A stretch of 64,000 nt of DNA, from assembly GCF_900187565.1 (NCBI RefSeq), contig NZ_FYED01000006.1:62001-126000 (forward strand). The letters are read 5' to 3'. Shown here one piece after another: positions 20,194-27,349 of this stretch. The DNA comes from Pseudomonas sp. Irchel 3A7. Lineage in GTDB: Bacteria; Pseudomonadota; Gammaproteobacteria; Pseudomonadales; Pseudomonadaceae. The notes below the pieces were generated by a model that was not told the origin of the DNA, searched no databases, and saw only the letters and a program-made list of their open reading frames with translations. Both the position numbers and the translations under genes were made by a program. Each line of letters begins with the position of its first letter. Positions within the stretch are counted from its first letter, which is position 1.

Positions 20194-21219
20194 TTAACGC
20201 ACGGGGTTGGTTTTGTTCAGCCAGTCAAGCAACGCCTTGTGAAACTCCGCCGGCTCTTCCATTTGTGGTGCGTGGCCCATGCCGGGGAATTCCACCAGGG
20301 TCGACTGGGGGATCAGTTTGGCCACTTGTTTGCCGAGAACGTCGTAGTGGCCGAGTTTCGCCTTGACCTCCGGGGAGGCGATATCACTGCCGATGGCCGT
20401 GGTATCGGACGTACCGATCAGCAACAGCGTCGGCATCTTCAGGTTCTGGAATTCGTAGTACACCGGCTGGGTGAAGATCATGTCGTAGATCAAGGCCGAA
20501 TTCCACGCGACTTGCGTATGCCCCGGGCCTTTGTTCAGGCCGGCGAGCATGTCCACCCAGCGGTCGAACTCAGGCTTCCAGCGTCCGCCGTAATAGGTGT
20601 TGCGTTCGTAGTTGCGGATCCCTTCGGCCGTGAGCTTCAGCTCGCGCTCGTACCATTGATCCACCGTGCGATAAGGTACGCCGAGGGCTTTCCAGTCCTC
20701 CAGGCCGATAGGGTTGACCAGGGCCAGTTGTTCGACCTGTTCGGGGTATTGCAAGGCATAGCGAGTGGCGAGCATGCCGCCGGTGGAGTGGCCGAGCAGG
20801 GTGGCTTTCTGGATGCCGAGGGCCTTGAGCAATTGCTGGGTGTTGTTCGCCAGTTGCTGGAAGCTGTATTGATAGTGGTCCGGCTTGCTGGAAGTGCAAA
20901 AGCCGATCTGATCCGGGGCGATGACCCGGTAACCGGCGTCGCTCAGGGCCTTGATCGAGGTTTCCCAGGTCGCGCCGCAAAAATTCTTTCCATGCATCAG
21001 CACCACGCTGCGCCCGTTGGCCTTGCCATGGGCGGCGACGTCCATGTACCCCATCTGCAGGGATTTACCCTGGGACTCGAAGGCGAAATGCTTGACCGTG
21101 TAGGGGTACTCGAAACCTTGCAGTTCGGGGCCATATGCCGGGGCCTCGGCGTAAGCGATGACGGGCAGGGCGGCGGTCAGCAGCAGACCGGGCAGCCAGC
21201 GGGTGAGGGGCAAAGGCAT
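20194..21219 (-). CDS. Secreted alpha/beta-fold hydrolase
   Basis: The 341-residue product has a signal peptide (about 1-25, ending AYAEA). The alpha/beta-hydrolase core shows the oxyanion-loop LMHGKNFCG (near 75), nucleophile GHSTGG (Ser near 143), a late acidic segment GTSDTTA (near 272) and GMGHAPQMEEP with the catalytic His (near 313). It should act in the periplasm or outside the cell as an esterase or lactonase-like hydrolase; the substrate is unknown. A hydroxyacid dehydrogenase follows 13 bp downstream. Confidence 0.88.
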   Translation of the reverse strand: MPLPLTRWLPGLLLTAALPVIAYAEAPAYGPELQGFEYPYTVKHFAFESQGKSLQMGYMDVAAHGKANGRSVVLMHGKNFCGATWETSIKALSDAGYRVIAPDQIGFCTSSKPDHYQYSFQQLANNTQQLLKALGIQKATLLGHSTGGMLATRYALQYPEQVEQLALVNPIGLEDWKALGVPYRTVDQWYERELKLTAEGIRNYERNTYYGGRWKPEFDRWVDMLAGLNKGPGHTQVAWNSALIYDMIFTQPVYYEFQNLKMPTLLLIGTSDTTAIGSDIASPEVKAKLGHYDVLGKQVAKLIPQSTLVEFPGMGHAPQMEEPAEFHKALLDWLNKTNPVR

Positions 21220-21302
21220 GGGGGAGCTCCATTGGAAATCCGCCGATGCTGGATCGGCATGATTAGGGCGACATTAAACAGGCAATGGCCACGCCGGTTG
21301 GT

Positions 21303-21740
21303 TCAACCCATCCAGCCCACCGTGGCCAGGGCCAGCACGCCATAACGGGCACCTTTAGCCAGGGTCACGATCAGCAGGAAGCGCCCCAGCGGTTCGCGCA
21401 TCACCCCGGCAACCAGGGTCAGCGGATCGCCGATCACCGGCAGCCAACTGAGCAGCAACGACCAATGACCATAGCGCTGATAATGGATTCGGGCTTTTTC
21501 CAGATGGGCAGGGCTGACCGGAAACCAGCGCCGGTCGCGGAAGCGCTCGATGGCACGCCCCAGCCACCAGTTCACCAGCGAGCCGAGGACATTGCCCAGT
21601 GTCGCCACCGCCAGCAGTGACCACAGCCAATACCGGTCGCTGAGCAACAGGCCGACCAGCACGGCTTCGGATTGCAGGGGCAGCAGTGTGGCGGCACCGA
21701 AGGCCGCCAGAAACAAACTGATGTAGGCGCCGAAGATCAA
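21303..21740 (-). CDS. YqaA/DedA-related small membrane protein
   Basis: The 145-residue product has about four hydrophobic segments and the DedA-like features of the YqaA family (LPLQSEAVLVGLLL, VATLGNVLGSLVNWWLGR, LLSWLPVIGDPLTLVAG). Its start is a TTG at 21740 that overlaps the stop of the upstream DUF411 gene as TTGA, with no in-frame ATG nearby. Expression is therefore probably coupled to DUF411. DedA-superfamily proteins are linked to lipid carrier flipping and membrane homeostasis; the role of YqaA itself is unclear. Confidence 0.85.
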   Translation of the reverse strand: MIFGAYISLFLAAFGAATLLPLQSEAVLVGLLLSDRYWLWSLLAVATLGNVLGSLVNWWLGRAIERFRDRRWFPVSPAHLEKARIHYQRYGHWSLLLSWLPVIGDPLTLVAGVMREPLGRFLLIVTLAKGARYGVLALATVGWMG

Positions 21741-22183
21741 TGGGCGGGGTAGTCCGCCACGATGACATCCGTGCCGTCCTTTTTCAGGCCGATCACTTGA
21801 TAGGCATCGCTCATGCCGTCCATTTCCATGCCCGGTGATCCCATGGGCATGCCGGGTGCGGCCACGCCCAGAAGGTCATCGCGCTTGCTCAGGGCCAATA
21901 CTTGGTCGGCCGGGACATGGCCTTCGACGAATTTGCCGTTGATCAAACCGGTGTGGCAAGACGCCAGGCGCGGTGGCACGCCATGCGTTTCCTTGAACAG
22001 GCTCATGTTGGCTTCGACATGATCCTCGACCTTGAAACCGTTGGCCTCCAGGTGGCTGATCCATTTCTTGCAGCAACCGCAATTGGCGTCGCGGTGAACT
22101 TCAATCGGGATCAGGTCGGCGGCCTGGACCAGGGAGGAAATGAACAGGGCGCTCAAGGCAGCCAGACGCAGAGGAGTTCGCAT
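21737..22183 (-). CDS. DUF411 metal-binding periplasmic protein
   Basis: The ATG at 22183 begins a clean signal peptide (MRTPLRLAALSALFISSLVQA) and gives 148 residues; the frame is open to 22243. The mature part opens with VHRDANCGCCKKW, a CxCC metal-site motif, and includes CHTGLINGKFVEGHVPAD and APGMPMGSPGMEM. DUF411 proteins are often found with copper-handling genes; copper or other soft-metal binding here is inference. It is coupled to the following yqaA-like gene. Confidence 0.88.
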   Translation of the reverse strand: MRTPLRLAALSALFISSLVQAADLIPIEVHRDANCGCCKKWISHLEANGFKVEDHVEANMSLFKETHGVPPRLASCHTGLINGKFVEGHVPADQVLALSKRDDLLGVAAPGMPMGSPGMEMDGMSDAYQVIGLKKDGTDVIVADYPAH

Positions 22184-22365
22184 GTCGTGACGGGTCTCGG
22201 ATTGCGGGCGAAAAAACGCATTTTGACCGGTTTTTCCGGCCATACCTTCAAGGTTTGTTTCGAATTACTACAAGCTCGGCAGCTTCATGATCTTAGATCA
22301 ACGCTGTCAGTCAGATGAAGGCGACATTACAGATTTGTCAGTTATGTGTCCGAGGCATTGCCTCT

Positions 22366-22456
22366 GTGCGAGCGAGCCTGCTCGCAAAAAACGTTCGGGC
22401 AACGCGATCATCGGGTAGCCCCCGTTATCGTTGACGTCCATCGCGAGCAAGCTCAG
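22366..22456. repeat. Degenerate REP remnants
   Basis: A REP-like GTGCGAGCGAGCCTGCTCGC at 22368-22387 and a partial ATCGCGAGCAAGCTCAG about 50 bp on suggest a decayed REPIN upstream of the DUF411 gene. Confidence 0.55.
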
Positions 22457-22478
22457 CTTCTGCAGAAGATCCGGTTTG

Positions 22479-22619
22479 CTAACGATGCGGGTAGTAACCC
22501 GGTCCGCCCCGGTCGTCGTAGTGACGGTCATGGTGCCAGCCACCGTGGGGGAAGACGATACAGCCGCTCAGGGAAAGCAGGGCCAGCAGGGGAATCAGCA
22601 GTGTGATTCGACGCAACAT
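22479..22619 (-). CDS. Small His/Gly/Asp-rich lipoprotein (46 residues)
   Basis: The ATG at 22619 has GAGGAT eleven bases upstream. It encodes MLRRITLLIPLLALLSLSGC, a textbook type II signal peptide with lipobox LSGC, then a 26-residue mature part rich in His, Asp, Gly and Tyr (GGWHHDRHYDDRGG). A longer in-frame extension to 22853 has no initiation signal. The mature peptide could bind divalent metals; that is inference. Export as an outer- or inner-membrane-anchored mini-lipoprotein is well supported. Confidence 0.78.
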   Translation of the reverse strand: MLRRITLLIPLLALLSLSGCIVFPHGGWHHDRHYDDRGGPGYYPHR

Positions 22620-22791
22620 TTGAAAATCCTCATGGTTATCGCCGCAATGAAGCCAAAACGCTTCATCGGCTGTAACATGAGACCCTGTTTGCTGCGCCCC
22701 ATCCCCGGAAAACGGTAGGGGCTTGGCATGCGTGCGGATACAAAGCGGATACATTTTTTTCAGTTTCAGGCTTACATTCAGGAAAAGGCCC

Positions 22792-22980
22792 ATGACCCAG
22801 TCGCAACGTTTGAAATATTCCCTTCTGATCGCCCTGGCCGTGCTGGGGATCATGTTTGGCCTGACTTATTTGCAGAACACCGGGGTTATCAGCGAAAAAC
22901 TGTTCCAGTACATCGCCATTGGCGTGGCGGTGGTCGTGGTGGTCATCAATGGTGTGATGCGGCGCAAGGTCAAGCCCTGA
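22792..22980 (+). CDS. Small single-pass or two-pass membrane protein (62 residues)
   Basis: The ATG at 22792 is preceded by AGGAAAAGG. The peptide has two hydrophobic stretches (about 9-27 and 39-55) and a basic C-terminus (MRRKVKP), so it is probably an inner-membrane hairpin. The upstream frame extension to 22723 lacks a ribosome-binding site. I do not recognise a family. It is transcribed divergently from the mini-lipoprotein. Confidence 0.7.
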   Translation: MTQSQRLKYSLLIALAVLGIMFGLTYLQNTGVISEKLFQYIAIGVAVVVVVINGVMRRKVKP

Positions 22981-23007
22981 CTATTGAAGGTGCTCCCGCT
23001 ACCGGCG

Positions 23008-23090
23008 TAGGAGCTGTCGAGTGCAACGAGGCTGCGATCTTGTGATGTGGTTTAAACTATCAAAAGATCGCAGCCTCCGGCAGCTCCTAC
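23008..23090. repeat. Inverted repeat of the GGCTGCGATCTTTTGA family
   Basis: Arms GTAGGAGCTGTCGAGTGCAA / GAGGCTGCGATCTT and AAGATCGCAGCCTCCGG / CAGCTCCTAC form a long imperfect hairpin around TTTAAACTA. A single relative of the arm lies at 47554-47573. It sits between the convergent small membrane-protein gene and the Fur-like gene and may act as a transcript end. Confidence 0.75.
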
Positions 23091-23114
23091 ATGGCAATGT
23101 GAGCGTGAGGCTTG

Positions 23115-23486
23115 TCAGTGGTGCTCCAAAACGGCAGCAGCCCGCGGGTCCAGGCTGTAGCTTTTGTCTTCGTTGAGCACGATCACGCCTTCGCTGCACA
23201 GGCGTTTCAACACTTCGCGCACGCTCAGGAAGGACAGGGGAATATCCAGTTCCAGCAAGTGACTGTGCACCCCGCGCACACCCAGGCTGCGGTCGTTTTC
23301 GGCGGCCGTCAGCAGGGCGTCGATGACTTTGAGACGAATCAGACTGGTTCGCAGGCCAAAGCTTTTGAGCAGGAAGCGAATCCGCTCGTTGCCGTGGCGC
23401 TCGGTACGTTGGTCGAAGACTCCGACCCCGATGGAAGTGCTCTTTGGCGTGTTGCTACCGTCCGTTGGCAGTTGCGAGTTGTACAT
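23115..23486 (-). CDS. Fur-like winged-helix protein without metal domain
   Basis: The 123-residue product carries a winged-helix DNA-binding region related to Fur-family N-domains. GLRTSLIRLKVIDALL lies near residue 45; VRGVHSHLLELDIPLSFLSVR and REVLKRLCSEGVI follow near 72-100. The His/Cys-rich dimerisation and metal-sensing domain is absent, since the protein stops shortly after SYSLDPRA. It may be a truncated or atypical Fur paralog. The ATG at 23486 has AAAAGGAG upstream. It is divergent from pvdQ, so local regulation is possible but unproven. Confidence 0.7.
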   Translation of the reverse strand: MYNSQLPTDGSNTPKSTSIGVGVFDQRTERHGNERIRFLLKSFGLRTSLIRLKVIDALLTAAENDRSLGVRGVHSHLLELDIPLSFLSVREVLKRLCSEGVIVLNEDKSYSLDPRAAAVLEHH

Positions 23487-23642
23487 TGCAAAAACTCCTT
23501 TTCAGAGCCTGATCAGGAAAAATGGGCGCTCTTGCCTAACAAGACGTATGAGCCACGCAAATCATGAAGACTTAAATGTAGAAATTTCGTCATCATGGCG
23601 TTAGCGGTCTGTAAGCCGCCGCTGGATCGCGGTCTTTTCTCC

Positions 23643-23665
23643 TAAATTTTTGCCGTTTGATTCGT
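23643..23665 (+). promoter_or_regulatory. Possible PvdS (iron-starvation sigma) box upstream of pvdQ
   Basis: TAAAT at 23643-23647 is followed 15 bp later by CGT at 23663-23665, close to the PvdS-dependent TAAAT-N16/17-CGT box. It lies 70-90 bp upstream of the pvdQ start. The spacer is one base short, so confidence is limited. Confidence 0.35.
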
Positions 23666-23734
23666 CCCTGAAAGGATGCGCAGTGCGTGTCAGTACGCAG
23701 AACTGTGACCATCGTTTTTCGATCAGGAGCGAGT

Positions 23735-26080
23735 GTGATTATTTCCAGCCAGTTAACCAGGTTGAGCCTGGCAGGTGTGTTTCTGGGGCTGAGTCTTGCG
23801 GCGAACGCCCGCAGCCAGCCTGAGCAGGCCAGTGCCGATATCCGCCGGACCAGTTTCGGCGTGCCACATATTCGGGCCGAGAACGAGCGGGGGCTCGGTT
23901 ACGGAATCGGCTATGCCTATGCTCAGGATAACCTGTGTTTGCTGGCCAATGAGATCGTCACGGTGAACGGTCAACGTTCGCGATTTTTCGGTCCGGATCA
24001 GTTCACGGTGGAAGAGCGTGAGAACCGGGTCAGCGATCTGTTTTTCACCTGGCTGAACACGCCCCAGGCCGTTGCCGGGTTCTGGCAGGCGCAACCCCCG
24101 GAGGTGCGCGCGCTGGTCGAGGGCTATGTGGCCGGATATAACCGGTCCCTGACAGAGCGTCGGACCCAGGGGCTGCCGCAGCAGTGCCAGGGCGATTGGG
24201 TGCGGGAAATCACCGCCGAAGATCTGGTCAAGCTGACCCGTCGCCTGCTGGTGGAAGGTGGCGTAGGTCAGTTTGCCGAAGCGCTGGCGGGCGCCACACC
24301 ACCGGCTGCCGCCACGACGAATGCCGGAAAACAGTCGGCGTTTCAGGTAGCCGACTCGCGTATGCAACGGTTTGCCCTCGACCGTGGCAGCAATGCCGTA
24401 GCGGTAGGCGGCGAGCGTTCCTTCAACGGGCGCGGCATGTTGCTGGCCAATCCGCACTTCCCGTGGGTCGGCGGCATGCGCTTTTATCAGATGCACCTGA
24501 CCATTCCCGGCAAACTGGACGTGATGGGCGCTGCGTTGCCGGGGCTACCTTTGATCAACATCGGCTTCAACCAGCACCTGGCCTGGACCCACACCGTGGA
24601 TTCGTCCAAGCATTTCACTCTGTACCGCCTGCAACTGGACCCCAAGGATTCGACCCGGTACCTGCTCGACGGCAAATCCTTGCCCATGCACAAACAGACG
24701 CTGACGGTTGACGTGAGGCAGCCGGACGGTTCGGTCAAGGCGGTTTCCCATGTGGTCTACAGCTCGCAGTTCGGCCCGATCGTGCAGTGGCCCGGGAAAC
24801 TGGACTGGGACAATCAGTTCGCCTACAGCTTGCGCGACGCCAACCTGGATAACGACCGCGTACTGCAACAGTGGTACGCCATGAACCGTGCCGACAACCT
24901 CAAGGAGTTTCAGGATTCGGTGCACAAGATCCAGGGTATTCCGTGGGTCAACACCCTGGCGGCAGACGATCAGGGGCAAACGCTGTACATGAACCTGTCG
25001 GTGGTGCCGAACGTCAGCGCCGAGAAGCTGGCACAGTGCAGCGACCCGCGCATTGGCTTGCAGATGATCGTTCTCGACGGCTCCAACAGTGCCTGCGCCT
25101 GGGACATCGACCCGCAGGCGGCGCAAAAGGGCATTTATGCCTCGGACAAGTTGCCGCAACTGCTGCGCAGGGACTTCGTGCAGCACTCCAATGATTCTGC
25201 GTGGATGGCCAACCCGGCGCAGCCGCTGACCGGTTTTTCGCCATTGATCAGCCAGGACAGCCAGCCCTTGGGCTTGCGCTCGCGATTTGCCCTGGATCGC
25301 CTGAGTACACTGGCCAAGGCCGGCCCGCTCAAGGCAACGGATCTGCAACACATGGTGATGGATGATCAGGTGTATCAGGCCGCGCAAGTCATGCCGGACC
25401 TGCTGCAATTCTGCGCGGCCGATCTGGGGGCCGATGGCAAAGCCCTGGCGCCGCTGTGTGCCAGTCTCAAGGCCTGGGATCGCAAGGCGAATCTCGACAG
25501 TGGCCTGGGCTTCGTGCATTTCCAGAATGTCATGGAGCCTCTCGAACAGGCCCCTGATGTCTGGCGCGTGGCGTTCGATCCGAAAGACCCGCAACACACC
25601 CCGCGTGGCCTGGCGGTCGACCGGCCTGAGGTGGCGCAGGCGTTGCGCCAGGCGATGCTGGCGTCGGTCGAGCAGGTCAATGCGTCAGGACTGAAGCCGA
25701 ACAGCCGTTGGGGCGATATCCAGGTGGTCAGCAGCGGTGGCCGGCAAACGCCGATCCATGGCGGGCCGGGGACGCTGGGTGTGTATAACGCCATTCAGAG
25801 CGTGCCCAGAAGCGACGGCAAGCGCGAAGTCGTCAGTGGCACCAGCTACTTGCAGGTGGTGACCTTCGACGAAAAGGGACCGCAGGCTCACGGGGTGCTG
25901 GCATTCTCGCTGTCCAGTGATCCGGCGTCGAAACACGCCAATGACCAGACCCTGGCGTTTTCCAAGAAACAGTTGAGTGTGTTGCCGTTCACCGAGCAGC
26001 AGATCACGTCGGATCCCAACTACCAGGCCCAAACAATTCGCGAACAGGAGGAGAAGGCCGGGAAGGTGGCGGCGCAGTAA
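23735..26080 (+). CDS. pvdQ: Acyl-homoserine-lactone / pyoverdine acylase PvdQ
   Basis: The frame opens at 23687, but the GTG at 23735 has AGGAG upstream and starts a good signal peptide (ending near ANARSQ), giving 781 residues. It is an Ntn-hydrolase of the penicillin-acylase family: alpha chain, then autocleavage before Ser219 in DRGSNAVAVG, then the beta chain. The beta chain closely resembles recalled PvdQ sequence (NPHFPWxGxMRFYQMHLTIPG, NIGFNxHLAWTHTVD, LQGIPWVNTLAAD, RRDFVQxSNDSAW). PvdQ removes the fatty acyl chain from the pyoverdine precursor in the periplasm and can cleave long-chain AHLs. It is convergent with a FecR-type gene; pvdA and fpvI are not in the window. Confidence 0.92.
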   Translation: MIISSQLTRLSLAGVFLGLSLAANARSQPEQASADIRRTSFGVPHIRAENERGLGYGIGYAYAQDNLCLLANEIVTVNGQRSRFFGPDQFTVEERENRVSDLFFTWLNTPQAVAGFWQAQPPEVRALVEGYVAGYNRSLTERRTQGLPQQCQGDWVREITAEDLVKLTRRLLVEGGVGQFAEALAGATPPAAATTNAGKQSAFQVADSRMQRFALDRGSNAVAVGGERSFNGRGMLLANPHFPWVGGMRFYQMHLTIPGKLDVMGAALPGLPLINIGFNQHLAWTHTVDSSKHFTLYRLQLDPKDSTRYLLDGKSLPMHKQTLTVDVRQPDGSVKAVSHVVYSSQFGPIVQWPGKLDWDNQFAYSLRDANLDNDRVLQQWYAMNRADNLKEFQDSVHKIQGIPWVNTLAADDQGQTLYMNLSVVPNVSAEKLAQCSDPRIGLQMIVLDGSNSACAWDIDPQAAQKGIYASDKLPQLLRRDFVQHSNDSAWMANPAQPLTGFSPLISQDSQPLGLRSRFALDRLSTLAKAGPLKATDLQHMVMDDQVYQAAQVMPDLLQFCAADLGADGKALAPLCASLKAWDRKANLDSGLGFVHFQNVMEPLEQAPDVWRVAFDPKDPQHTPRGLAVDRPEVAQALRQAMLASVEQVNASGLKPNSRWGDIQVVSSGGRQTPIHGGPGTLGVYNAIQSVPRSDGKREVVSGTSYLQVVTFDEKGPQAHGVLAFSLSSDPASKHANDQTLAFSKKQLSVLPFTEQQITSDPNYQAQTIREQEEKAGKVAAQ

Positions 26081-26105
26081 AGTGACAGGTGTTTGAATGA
26101 TGCAT

Positions 26106-26145
26106 GAAGGCCGCTCCCCGCAAGGGTGGCGGCCTTCAGCTTTTT
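26106..26145 (+). terminator. Intrinsic terminator after pvdQ
   Basis: A GAAGGCCGC / GCGGCCTTC stem with a GC-rich loop is followed by AGCTTTTT. It begins 25 bp after the pvdQ stop and overlaps the last codons of the convergent FecR-type gene. Confidence 0.85.
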
Positions 26146-27140
26146 GGAGTGCGCTGCGGAATCGAATTGAGGACCGGGTTGCCGTCCTTGTTGCGCGTCA
26201 GGTAGATCGGCAGCACCTTGGGCAGCGTTGCTACCAGGGTGTTGAGTTCCTTGATGTTGTAGATGCCGCCGATGCGGATCGCGCCGGTGCTGTTGTCGGC
26301 GACGACCAAGGGCGTTTCCAGGTAACGATTGATCAGCGGCAGCGCGTCGTTGAGCGCCAGATTGTCGAGTACCAGTTTGCCGCTGCGCCAGGCCAGCGAG
26401 TTGTCATTGTCGTAGGTCTGGCTGATCCGTGGAATGAAATCGCCATGGCCATAGCTTGCCTGCATCGACGGACCCAGCCTCAAACCGTCCCCCGGCAAGT
26501 CATCGTTGCTGCTGACCAGCACCGAGCCTTCAATCAGGTTCACTTTCACCTGGTCTTCATACATCCAGACGTTGAACTGGGTCCCGGTGACCCTGATTTT
26601 CCCTTCGGCTGCCTTCACTACGAACGGGTGACTGGTGTCGTGGGCAACGCTGAAAAAGGCCTCGCCTTTTTCCAGGGTGACCTGACGACGATCCTTGTAG
26701 TTGCTGTAAGTCAGCTCGCTGCCCAGGTTCAGTTCGACATGGCTGCCGTCCTTCAAGGTGACTTTGCGCACATTGTCGCTGGCCTCGAAGTGCTCATACG
26801 AATTGGGTAGCCACCCCAGGTTCCAGCCGCTATAGGCCGCCAACGGTAGCGCCAGCGCGCAGACAGCGGCGGCCATGCCGAAGGTGCGCCATGGGGTTTG
26901 CGGTTTCACTTGAACCAACGGCACCACGGCAGGCTCCGGGCGCGGCAGATCGCCCGCGACTTCCCAGATTTCCAACATCGCCTCGTACTCGAAGGCGTGC
27001 AACGGATGTGCATCCCGCCACTGCTCGAACGCCACGCGCTCTTGTGGCGTGCAGTCATCAGCGTGCAAGCGCATGCACCAGTGCGCAGCGGCATCGGTGA
27101 TAGCGTCGTATTCGGCTTGTGAGAAAGGGCTGTCGGTCAT
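26136..27140 (-). CDS. fpvR: FecR-family anti-sigma factor, probably FpvR
   Basis: The 334-residue product has the FecR layout. A cytoplasmic anti-sigma domain (about 1-80, with AAHWCMRLH and FEQWRDAHPLHAFEYEAM) is followed by one transmembrane segment (about 87-106). The periplasmic FecR domain has VTLKDGSHVELN and VTGTQFNVW, and the C-terminal part (LNDALPLINRYLETPL) faces a TonB receptor. Such proteins restrain an ECF sigma factor until a siderophore receptor signals. No ECF sigma gene adjoins it. Lying next to pvdQ, as fpvR lies near pvdQ in P. aeruginosa, it is most likely the FpvR that controls PvdS/FpvI encoded elsewhere. The symbol rests on this context. Confidence 0.75.
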   Translation of the reverse strand: MTDSPFSQAEYDAITDAAAHWCMRLHADDCTPQERVAFEQWRDAHPLHAFEYEAMLEIWEVAGDLPRPEPAVVPLVQVKPQTPWRTFGMAAAVCALALPLAAYSGWNLGWLPNSYEHFEASDNVRKVTLKDGSHVELNLGSELTYSNYKDRRQVTLEKGEAFFSVAHDTSHPFVVKAAEGKIRVTGTQFNVWMYEDQVKVNLIEGSVLVSSNDDLPGDGLRLGPSMQASYGHGDFIPRISQTYDNDNSLAWRSGKLVLDNLALNDALPLINRYLETPLVVADNSTGAIRIGGIYNIKELNTLVATLPKVLPIYLTRNKDGNPVLNSIPQRTPKS

Positions 27141-27311
27141 TGACTCATCCTGATTTGCGCCATTCTAACCTTGAGGGCAGCCTGCGAGAACATCGATCAT
27201 GGCAATTAAACATCAAAGTGCAGATTTTTTCGCGTGCGTGGGCGCAAAGGCAGCGCCCATGGGCAGCATTATCCGTAAACGACGTGAAAAAATGATCAAA
27301 ACGATCTATCA

Positions 27312-27339
27312 CGCCTGTAGGAGCACGCTCCTACAGGCG
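27312..27339. terminator. Perfect hairpin downstream of the DUF6543-like gene
   Basis: A 13-bp perfect inverted repeat (CGCCTGTAGGAGC / GCTCCTACAGGCG) with a two-base loop lies 10 bp past the stop at 27350. There is no clean T-run on the minus strand, so it may be a REP-like hairpin rather than a true intrinsic terminator. Confidence 0.5.
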
Positions 27340-27349
27340 GCGTTGACCA

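Noticed and set aside
26136..27140. Missing ECF sigma factor expected beside a FecR-type gene
   Set aside because: Both flanks were checked and no sigma-70 region 2/4 protein is encoded; the pvdQ context explains a FecR-type gene without an adjacent sigma gene if it is fpvR.
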